From NCBI GenBank assembly GCA_030835135.1, contig JAUQWO010000079.1, positions 1 through 64,000 on the forward strand: DNA of 64,000 nucleotides, written 5' to 3'. The notes under the pieces were generated by a model, which made no database searches, was not told the origin of the DNA, and saw nothing but the letters and a program-made list of their open reading frames with translations. This DNA comes from Bacteroidota bacterium. Its GTDB lineage: Bacteria; Bacteroidota; Ignavibacteria; UBA10030; UBA6906. Within the stretch, counting starts at the first letter, position 1. Each line of letters opens with the position of its first letter. This document shows, piece after piece, positions 1 through 7,495 of the stretch. The translations under genes and the position numbers were made by a program.

Positions 1-40
1 GTGATGGCAGGACGTCTCATGTCTCATCATTGAGGGATCG

Positions 41-2305
41 TTGACGAACGTGAAACTCTCCCGGCCCATTCTCCTTCTCGTAGCAGGACTGCTCGTCCTG
101 CAGATCGCGGTCGCACAGAAGAGCACTCCGGCACGCGCGCAGGCTGGACGTGGCGTGGAACATGCGATCGATTCCATCATCGCCGGCCTCACCCTCCAGG
201 AGAAGATCGGCCAGCTGGTGCAGTATACCGGCGGCTGGAGTACCGGGCCGACGGGAGAGCAGACCATCAATCAGGAACAGCGCGCGATCATCCGTGCCGG
301 CGGCGCGGGATCCCTCCTGAATGTCACCGGCGCGGCCGAGACGCGGGCCCTGCAGCGGATCGCGGTCGAGGAATCACGCAGCCGCATTCCGTTGATCTTC
401 GGTCTCGATGTGATCCATGGGTTCAAGACGACATTCCCCATCCCGCTGGCGGAAGCGGCGTCGTGGGACCCCGCTGCCGTCGAACTGTCGGCCCGCATCG
501 GCGCGACGGAGGCGGCCTCCGCGGGTGTGCATTGGACATTCGCACCGATGGTGGATATCGCGCGCGATCCCCGCTGGGGACGCATTGCGGAAGGTTCGGG
601 CGAGGATACCTACCTCGGATCGGTGATGGGCGCGGCGCGTGTCCGGGGCTTTCAGGGGACGCGGCTCGATGACCCCACATCGCTCGTCGCCTGCGTGAAG
701 CACTACGCGGCATACGGTGCAGCGGAGGGTGGACGCGACTACAATACGGTGGATATGTCCGAACAGACGCTGCGCGATGTGTACCTGCCGCCCTTCAAGG
801 CGGCGCTGGATGCAGGCGCGGGAACGTTCATGGCGTCGTTCAATGAGATCAACGGCGTGGCCAGCTCGGGAAGCCGGTTCCTGATGACGACGGTGCTGCG
901 CGACGAGTGGAAGTTCGATGGCTTCGTGGTAAGCGACTGGGGTTCGATCGGTGAACTCATTCCGCACGGCTTCGCGGCGGACCCCGGACAGGCCGCCGAG
1001 CGCGCCATCAATGCCGGGCTGGACATGGATATGGAAGCGCGGGCCTTCCGCGACAGTCTCGCCTCGCTCGTGAAGCAGAAGCGCGTGACCGTTGCCACGA
1101 TCGACGAGGCCGTGCGGCGCATTCTCCGGATCAAGTTCCGCATCGGGCTGTTCGCCGATCCGTACCGTGGGACGTCCGTCGAGCGGGAGAAGAATACGCT
1201 GCGTCACCCCTCGCACATCGCGGCGGCACGCAACGTCGCACGGCGTTCGATCGTCCTGTTGAAGAATGAGCACAACCTTCTGCCCCTGACGCCCGGGACC
1301 GGTGCGATCGCGGTGATCGGGCCTCTGGCGCAGAACAAGCGCGACCCCGTCGGTACATGGGCCGGACCCACAGATACGAACCATGTGGTGACCGCGCTCG
1401 AGGGGATCCAGGAAGCCGCCGCAGGCGCGATGATCATGTATACCCGCGGGTGCGGGATCGATGGGAATGACACGACGGGATTCGCGGCGGCAGTGAATGT
1501 CGCCCGCAAAGCGGATGTGGTGGTGATGGTGATGGGTGAGTCCAATGACATGAGCGGCGAGGCATGCTGCCGCTCATTCATTGGGCTCCCCGGAAACCAA
1601 CTCGACCTGATCAAGGCGGTCCAGGCCGTGGGCAAGCCGATCGTGCTTGTGCTCATGAACGGACGCTCCCTTGCCATCAGTTGGGAAGCCGCCAACCTGC
1701 CTGCGATCGTGGAGTCCTGGCATCTCGGACACGAAACGGGGCACGCCATCGCTGATGTCCTCTTCGGCGCCTATGCCCCCACGGGGCGGCTTCCGGTGAC
1801 CTTCCCGCGCGTCACCGGCCAGGTCCCTCTCTACTACAATCATAAGAACACCGGACGGCCATTCAACGATACGGTTCACTATACGACCCGGTACCTGGAT
1901 GTCCCATCGACGCCCTTGTATCCTTTCGGGTTCGGTCTGACATACACCACGTTCGCCTACTCCGGGCTGACGATCGAGAATGCGAAGCTCCGTACGACGG
2001 ATTCGCTGCGGGTGCGTGTGATGGTGAAGAATACCGGGTCCCGGGCAGGCGATGAGGTCGTTCAGATGTATGTGCGCGATGACGTCGGCACCCTCACCCG
2101 CCCCGTCCGTGAGTTGAAGGCGTTCCAACGGGTGCATCTTGCGCCCGGCGCATCCGCGAATGTGACGCTGGCCATCCCCGTGTCCGATCTGGCGTATACG
2201 GGTCTGGACATGAAACGGACCGTTGAACCCGGAAGCTTCACCGTCTTCGTTGGCGCCAATGCCGCGGCGGACCTTGCCGCACACTGTGAGGTGGTCGCAC
2301 GATGA
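41..2305 (+). CDS. GH3 beta-glucosidase, exported
   Basis: Family 3 glycoside hydrolase expected to release glucose from the non-reducing end of beta-gluco-oligosaccharides in the periplasm. A hydrophobic signal peptide (about residues 5-25) is followed by the GH3 N-terminal barrel with the KHYAAYG motif and the SDW nucleophile motif (Asp about residue 299). Then come the GH3 C-terminal alpha/beta domain with FGAYAPTGRLPVTFPR and a fibronectin-III-like domain (about 655-745). At 754 aa it is the usual BglX-like size. The start taken is TTG at 41, five bases after GAGG; GTG at 50 is an alternative that keeps the signal peptide. There is no C-terminal sorting tag, unlike the third GH3 of this cluster. 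Its stop overlaps the next start by 4 bases (ATGA), so it is translationally coupled to the GH16 gene. The family call is firm; the exact linkage cleaved is not visible. Confidence 0.93.
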   Translation: MTNVKLSRPILLLVAGLLVLQIAVAQKSTPARAQAGRGVEHAIDSIIAGLTLQEKIGQLVQYTGGWSTGPTGEQTINQEQRAIIRAGGAGSLLNVTGAAETRALQRIAVEESRSRIPLIFGLDVIHGFKTTFPIPLAEAASWDPAAVELSARIGATEAASAGVHWTFAPMVDIARDPRWGRIAEGSGEDTYLGSVMGAARVRGFQGTRLDDPTSLVACVKHYAAYGAAEGGRDYNTVDMSEQTLRDVYLPPFKAALDAGAGTFMASFNEINGVASSGSRFLMTTVLRDEWKFDGFVVSDWGSIGELIPHGFAADPGQAAERAINAGLDMDMEARAFRDSLASLVKQKRVTVATIDEAVRRILRIKFRIGLFADPYRGTSVEREKNTLRHPSHIAAARNVARRSIVLLKNEHNLLPLTPGTGAIAVIGPLAQNKRDPVGTWAGPTDTNHVVTALEGIQEAAAGAMIMYTRGCGIDGNDTTGFAAAVNVARKADVVVMVMGESNDMSGEACCRSFIGLPGNQLDLIKAVQAVGKPIVLVLMNGRSLAISWEAANLPAIVESWHLGHETGHAIADVLFGAYAPTGRLPVTFPRVTGQVPLYYNHKNTGRPFNDTVHYTTRYLDVPSTPLYPFGFGLTYTTFAYSGLTIENAKLRTTDSLRVRVMVKNTGSRAGDEVVQMYVRDDVGTLTRPVRELKAFQRVHLAPGASANVTLAIPVSDLAYTGLDMKRTVEPGSFTVFVGANAAADLAAHCEVVAR

Positions 2306-3147
2306 GGATGTCCGTCAGAAGTACACTTATGGCCGGGGCGGCAGTGCTCTCGCTGAGCGTGATGATGGCCGCGACCACCGGCTGCAAGAAGGATGACGGG
2401 GTGTCGGCGGACGCTTCCACCACTGATAGCACCGCGCGGGCGGGGTGGACGCTTCTCTGGCACGACGAGTTCAATGGTCCGGCCATCGACACCGGCATCT
2501 GGAACTTCGAGGTGAACGGTAACGGCGGCGGGAACAATGAGCTGCAGTACTACACGGCAGAGCCGCGCAATGCGTTCATCGAGAACGGTACCCTGGTCAT
2601 CCAGGCTCTTCAAGAGTCCTACAGCGGGAAGGCGTATACGTCGGCCCGACTGAATACCGATCATAAGAAGGACTGGCTGTACGGGCGCGTGGATGTTCGT
2701 GCGAAGCTGCCGTATGGCCGTGGGATGTGGCCCGCCATCTGGATGTTGCCGAGCGATTGGGTCTACGGCGGATGGCCGGCCAGCGGTGAGATCGACATCA
2801 TGGAACTGCTCGGGCATGAGCCCACGAAGATCTATGGCACGATCCACTGGGGCGTGGATGCTGCCCACCATCAGCAGAGTGGTACCTCTCTGACCCTGCC
2901 GAGTGGCGCATCGTTCGCGGGCGCCTATCATGTGTTCTCGGTGGAGTGGTCCGCGGATTCGCTCAGGTGGTTCCTCGATGACAGACGGTATTTTGCGCAG
3001 GCCACCTTCCCCCCGTTCGACAAGCGCTTCCATCTGCTCCTGAACGTCGCCGTTGGAGGGAATTGGCCCGGCAGTCCGGATGCCTCCACGATCTTCCCGC
3101 AGGTGATGCAGGTGGACTATGTCCGGGTCTACAGGAAAGCGCAATGA
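2302..3147 (+). CDS. GH16 endo-beta-glucanase lipoprotein
   Basis: Endo-acting family 16 enzyme (laminarinase/lichenase type) cutting beta-1,3 or mixed-linkage glucans. The N-terminus is a lipoprotein signal with lipobox ATTGC (Cys about residue 28), so the enzyme is probably membrane anchored. The catalytic signature EIDIMELLG is intact, with Glu163, Asp165 and Glu168 as nucleophile, helper and acid/base of the GH16 pattern ExDxxE. Flanking motifs typical of bacterial laminarinases are WHDEFNG near the N-terminus, NNELQYYT, and a C-terminal DYVRVY. Length 281 aa is a bare catalytic domain without a carbohydrate-binding module. It overlaps the upstream GH3 by 4 bases and lies 7 bases before the GH9 start, so the three form one transcription unit. 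Substrate preference within GH16 is an inference. Confidence 0.93.
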   Translation: MRMSVRSTLMAGAAVLSLSVMMAATTGCKKDDGVSADASTTDSTARAGWTLLWHDEFNGPAIDTGIWNFEVNGNGGGNNELQYYTAEPRNAFIENGTLVIQALQESYSGKAYTSARLNTDHKKDWLYGRVDVRAKLPYGRGMWPAIWMLPSDWVYGGWPASGEIDIMELLGHEPTKIYGTIHWGVDAAHHQQSGTSLTLPSGASFAGAYHVFSVEWSADSLRWFLDDRRYFAQATFPPFDKRFHLLLNVAVGGNWPGSPDASTIFPQVMQVDYVRVYRKAQ

Positions 3148-3154
3148 GGATCCC

Positions 3155-5221
3155 ATGATCCATGGTCGTTCATCCCCGGCCGCACGGAAGGCTCGGTTCC
3201 CGTGGCGGCACGTTGGTATGGTCATGATGGTGGTGTGTCAGGGGATGGTCACCTCGGCGATCGCGGCTCGCATCGTTGCGGTTGACCAGGCCGGCTACCC
3301 CACGCTGGCCAGGAAAGAAGCCATCGTTACCGCATTCGCCGACAGCTTCCATGTGCTCACGACGGATACGCGGACGGTCATGTTCCGGGGCCCGCTGGAA
3401 CTGGCAAGTCTCGGGGATCCTGCCACGGGACTCGAGTTGTACAAAGCAGACTTCACGGCCTTCACCCGTCCGGGCGCATACCTCGTCCGCACATCGGCGG
3501 GCGATACCTCCGCGCACTTCATCATCGCCGATTCGGTGTACACCTCCGTTGCGCGCGCTGCATTGAAGGGGTTCTACTATCAGCGGTGCGGCACGGCGTT
3601 GCTGCAGGCACATGCCGGACCGTGGAATCATCCCGCCTGCCACACCGCCACCGATGCGTTCTTCCATGCCTCCGCCGAGAGCACCGGGTATGCACTCACC
3701 ACGGGGGGATGGCATGACGCCGGCGACTACGGCAAGTACATCGTGAACGCCGGCGTGACCGTGGGTACACTGCTGCTTGCGTATGAGGTTGTGCCAGCAG
3801 CGTTCTCGTACGATGACCTCGGCATCCCGGAGAGCGGGAATGGCGTGCCTGATCTGCTCGATGAGGTGCGCTATGAACTGCAGTGGATGCTGTCCATGCA
3901 GTCCGCCGGAGGCGGGGTGTTCTTCAAGATCACGAAGCCACAGTTCGAAGGCTTCATCATGCCCCAGAACGACACCGGGTTCCGGTCGATCTATCGTATC
4001 TCGTCGACCGCCACCGGGGATTTCGCGGCGGTCATGGCCCGTGCAGCCCGGACGTACAGGGCATTCGACACGACCTTTGCGGACCGTTGCCTGGCGGCGG
4101 CGGGGAAGGCATGGGACTATCTCGTTGCACACCCCTCGATCGTCCCTGCGAATGGGTTCACCAATCCAGCGGGGACCGCAACGGGGGAGTACGGCGACGG
4201 GAACGATAGCGATGAGCGCCTGTGGGCAGCCGCCGAACTGTATCTTGCCCGCGGTGATGCCGGGACCCATGCCTATTTCCGGACGAATTACACCACCGGC
4301 GGGATCATCACCAACGAAATGGCATGGCCGGATGTCCGGGCCCTGGCCCAGATCGCCTATCTGCGTGGGAACTACCCGGGCATCGACGCCCCCACCCAGC
4401 AGGCCATCCGCACGTCGCTCAACACCTATTGCGGGACGGTCATCACGCTCCGCGACAACAGCGGGTTCCGCACAGCGCTCTCGCCGAACGCATACAACTG
4501 GGGGTGCAATTCGGCTGTGCTCAACAAAGCCATCCTGCTGCTCGTGGGCAGGGAATCGGGGGGCCCGGCGGAATGGGAAGCGGCGGCCCTCGACCAGCTT
4601 CACTATGTGCTCGGCACGAATGTCCATGCCCTGTCGTTCGTCACCGGGATCGGCGCGCGCTCCGTGGTGCACCCCCATCACCGGCCATCAGCCGCCGACG
4701 GCGTGAACGCACCGGTGCCCGGTCTCATAGCGGGCGGGCCGAACCGTTTCATCACGCAGGATCCCGTTCTGCAGGCACACTTCACATCCTCGACGCCGCC
4801 GGCATTGTGCTATATCGACGATCAGGGAAGCTATGCGTCGAATGAGATCGCCATCAACTGGAACGCCCCGCTGGTCTTCGTGGCGGGCTACTTCGCGCGG
4901 CCGCAGAGCGGTCCGGCGGGCGTCCATGAGAGTGGCGTGCTTCCCCGCGAGATCCGTCTCGACCAGAACTACCCGAATCCGTTCAACGGCTCGACCCTCA
5001 TCCCCTTCACCCTTCCCCGTGCGATGGATGTGGATCTCGTCATCCTCGACATCCTCGGCAGACAGGTCGCGCGCATCGGGCTCGGCACGTTGTCCGCCGG
5101 CGATCACCGCGCTGTCTGGGATGGCGGCGGCGGGAGGGTGAGTTCAGGACACTATTTCTATACACTGGCGAGTGGCGGACGTCCTGCATCGTCCGTCCGC
5201 CCTCTCGTACTGCTTCGATAA
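3155..5221 (+). CDS. GH9 endoglucanase with C-terminal sorting domain
   Basis: Secreted family 9 cellulase. The order is: signal peptide; an Ig-like CelD_N domain (about residues 30-115); the (alpha/alpha)6 catalytic domain with GGWHDAGDYGKY (catalytic-base pair Asp188 and Asp191), YVLGTN and HPHHRPS; the acid Glu564 in SNEIAINWN; and a C-terminal domain opening with NYPNPFNGST and ending in SSGHYFY...LLR, the style of a type IX secretion sorting tag. ATG at 3155 is chosen because GAGGA lies four bases upstream; an in-frame ATG at 3119 would overlap the GH16 gene and add a non-signal extension. It probably attacks amorphous cellulose or mixed-linkage glucan on the cell surface or outside, feeding the neighbouring beta-glucosidases. 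GH9 assignment is strong; the secretion route rests on the tag only. Confidence 0.93.
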   Translation: MIHGRSSPAARKARFPWRHVGMVMMVVCQGMVTSAIAARIVAVDQAGYPTLARKEAIVTAFADSFHVLTTDTRTVMFRGPLELASLGDPATGLELYKADFTAFTRPGAYLVRTSAGDTSAHFIIADSVYTSVARAALKGFYYQRCGTALLQAHAGPWNHPACHTATDAFFHASAESTGYALTTGGWHDAGDYGKYIVNAGVTVGTLLLAYEVVPAAFSYDDLGIPESGNGVPDLLDEVRYELQWMLSMQSAGGGVFFKITKPQFEGFIMPQNDTGFRSIYRISSTATGDFAAVMARAARTYRAFDTTFADRCLAAAGKAWDYLVAHPSIVPANGFTNPAGTATGEYGDGNDSDERLWAAAELYLARGDAGTHAYFRTNYTTGGIITNEMAWPDVRALAQIAYLRGNYPGIDAPTQQAIRTSLNTYCGTVITLRDNSGFRTALSPNAYNWGCNSAVLNKAILLLVGRESGGPAEWEAAALDQLHYVLGTNVHALSFVTGIGARSVVHPHHRPSAADGVNAPVPGLIAGGPNRFITQDPVLQAHFTSSTPPALCYIDDQGSYASNEIAINWNAPLVFVAGYFARPQSGPAGVHESGVLPREIRLDQNYPNPFNGSTLIPFTLPRAMDVDLVILDILGRQVARIGLGTLSAGDHRAVWDGGGGRVSSGHYFYTLASGGRPASSVRPLVLLR

Positions 5222-5244
5222 CATTCCGACCATTCAGGATATCT

Positions 5245-7482
5245 ATGCGTTCATTCTTGCGTTCCATAGCGCTCGGTTGTGCGGGCCTCATCGCTTCTAC
5301 GTCACTGCTCGCCGCGGGGGCGCCGGACCCCGGTGCGCGGGTGCGGGAGTTGCTCTCCCGGATGACCCTCGAGGAGAAGGTCGGTCAGATGACCCAGGTG
5401 ACCATCGATGTGGTGTCCAAGGGACCGGATGGCCGCACCGAACCGCACCAACTCGATATGGCGAAGCTGGAGAAGGTGCTGCTCGAACATCACGTGGGAT
5501 CGATCCTCAACGTGGGGGTGCAGGCCTACGCGCTCGACCACTGGCATAGCGTCATCGGGACGATCCAGGATGTGGCAACGAAACGGACCCGTCTGAAGAT
5601 CCCGGTGCTGTATGGGATCGATGCCATCCATGGCGTGACCTACACCCTCGGATCAACACTCTTCCCGCAGTCCATCAACATGGCGGCAACATTCAACACG
5701 GACCTCTCGCGCCGCTCAGGGGAGATCACTGCCCTGGAGATGCGCGCCTCCGGCATCCCGTGGAACTTCTACCCTGTCATGGACATCGGCCGTCAGCCGT
5801 TGTGGCCCCGGCTCTGGGAGACGTACGGCGAGGATGTGCACCTCGGGGCCGAGATGGGGAAGGCCTACATTCAGGGGCATCAGGGGTCCGATATCTCGGC
5901 GCCGACCAAGGGTGCGACCTGCCTGAAACACTATGTGGGGTATGGCCATCCGTTCAGCGGCAAGGACCGCACCGTGGCATGGATCTCGGAGCGGATGATG
6001 CGCGAGTATTTCCTCCCGGGGTTCGAGGAGGCGGTGCGCGCCGGCTCTCCCAGCGTCATGGTGAACTCAGCGGAGGTCGATGGCATCCCCGGTCATGCGA
6101 ACTACCATCTGCTCACCGAGGTCCTGAAGGGTGAGATGAAGTTCAAGGGATTCGTGGTCTCCGACTGGGAGGACATCAAGCGACTGTATACGCGCGACCG
6201 CGTTGCATCGTCGCCCAAAGATGCGGTGCGGATGGCGGTCATGGCCGGCATCGATATGAGTATGGTGCCCTTCGACGTTTCCTTCGCCACCCTGCTGCTC
6301 GAATGTGTGCGCGAGGGATCCGTTCCTGTTTCCCGGATCGATGACGCGGTGAGCCGCATCCTTACGGTGAAGGTCCAGCTCGGCCTGTTCGAGAACGCGT
6401 ATCCGGACCTGTCCCTGAAGCCCCAGTTCGCGACCCCGGCGAGTGCGGCCGTGAACCTCCGCGCCGCGGAGGAGTCCATCGTGATGACGAAGAACAACGG
6501 TACGCTGCCGCTCCGGAAGAACGCCCGCGTGCTGGTCACCGGCCCCACGGCCGCGATGCTCAGCGTGCTCAATGGCGGGTGGACGATCACCTGGCAGGGG
6601 GACGACGAGAAGTTGTACCCCAAGGACAAGCCCACGGTGCTCGATGCGGTGCGTGCGAAGATCGGGGCGGGCAATGTGGTCTACGTGCCCGGTACAACCT
6701 TCGACCAGCAGATCGATGTCGCCGCGGCAGTGGAAGCCGCGCATGGCGTGGATGCGATCATCCTCTGCCTCGGCGAGAAGGCATACTGCGAGACACCGGG
6801 GAACATCGACGATATGACCCTCGATCGCGCGCAGAGCGATCTTGCCGGGGCCCTTGCGCGTACGGGCAAACCGATCATCCTGGTGATGATCGAAGGTCGC
6901 CCGCGTCTCATCCGGACGATCGTGGATGATGCGCGGTCGGTCCTGGTCGCGTTCCGCCCGGGCATGGAAGGCGGCAGGGCGATCGCCAACATTCTCTTCG
7001 GCGATGCGATCCCCTCCGGCAAGCTCCCCGTGACATACCCGAAATTCCCGAACGCGTTGATGACGTACGATCACAAGCCGCTGGACATCGGCGATATGAA
7101 CAGGTACGACCCGCAATGGCCCTTCGGGTATGGGCTGAGCTATACGTCGTTCACCACCACGAACCTGCGCGTGGACAATCAGACCCTCAGGCGGTCCGGG
7201 AAGATCACCGTCTCGGTCGATGTGAAGAATACGGGTACCGTAGCCGGTGCCGAAGTGGTGCAATTGTATGTGAACGACAATTTCGGCTCCGTCTCGCGCC
7301 CGGTCCGTCAGCTCAAAGGATTTCGGAAGGTGACGATGCAACCGGGAGAACAGAAGACCGTGACATTCACGGTTGAAGCAACGGATCTGTCCTTCATCGG
7401 TCTCGAGAACACTCGTATCGTTGAGCCCGGGACCTTCACTGCCATGGTGGGCGGGCTCTCGGTGCCGTTCACACTCGAATGA
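5245..7482 (+). CDS. GH3 beta-glucosidase, exported
   Basis: Second family 3 enzyme of the island (745 aa), with a signal peptide ending around LLAAGA. Barrel motifs are GIDAIHGVTY, CLKHYVGYG and VVSDWED with nucleophile Asp307. The C-terminal GH3 domain includes FGDAIPSGKLPVTYPKFP, and a fibronectin-III-like domain ends the protein. No sorting tag or binding module is present, so it probably acts in the periplasm on short beta-glucosides. It differs in sequence from the GH3 encoded at 41, suggesting different linkage or chain-length preference rather than recent duplication. It lies 23 bases after the GH9 gene and 13 bases before the next gene, in the same transcription unit. Confidence 0.93.
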   Translation: MRSFLRSIALGCAGLIASTSLLAAGAPDPGARVRELLSRMTLEEKVGQMTQVTIDVVSKGPDGRTEPHQLDMAKLEKVLLEHHVGSILNVGVQAYALDHWHSVIGTIQDVATKRTRLKIPVLYGIDAIHGVTYTLGSTLFPQSINMAATFNTDLSRRSGEITALEMRASGIPWNFYPVMDIGRQPLWPRLWETYGEDVHLGAEMGKAYIQGHQGSDISAPTKGATCLKHYVGYGHPFSGKDRTVAWISERMMREYFLPGFEEAVRAGSPSVMVNSAEVDGIPGHANYHLLTEVLKGEMKFKGFVVSDWEDIKRLYTRDRVASSPKDAVRMAVMAGIDMSMVPFDVSFATLLLECVREGSVPVSRIDDAVSRILTVKVQLGLFENAYPDLSLKPQFATPASAAVNLRAAEESIVMTKNNGTLPLRKNARVLVTGPTAAMLSVLNGGWTITWQGDDEKLYPKDKPTVLDAVRAKIGAGNVVYVPGTTFDQQIDVAAAVEAAHGVDAIILCLGEKAYCETPGNIDDMTLDRAQSDLAGALARTGKPIILVMIEGRPRLIRTIVDDARSVLVAFRPGMEGGRAIANILFGDAIPSGKLPVTYPKFPNALMTYDHKPLDIGDMNRYDPQWPFGYGLSYTSFTTTNLRVDNQTLRRSGKITVSVDVKNTGTVAGAEVVQLYVNDNFGSVSRPVRQLKGFRKVTMQPGEQKTVTFTVEATDLSFIGLENTRIVEPGTFTAMVGGLSVPFTLE

Positions 7483-7495
7483 CCATGGACCGCCG

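Noticed and set aside
1-33. Short open stretch ending in TGA at 31-33, a possible tail of an upstream gene
   Set aside because: Only ten codons are visible and nothing identifies them; too little to annotate.
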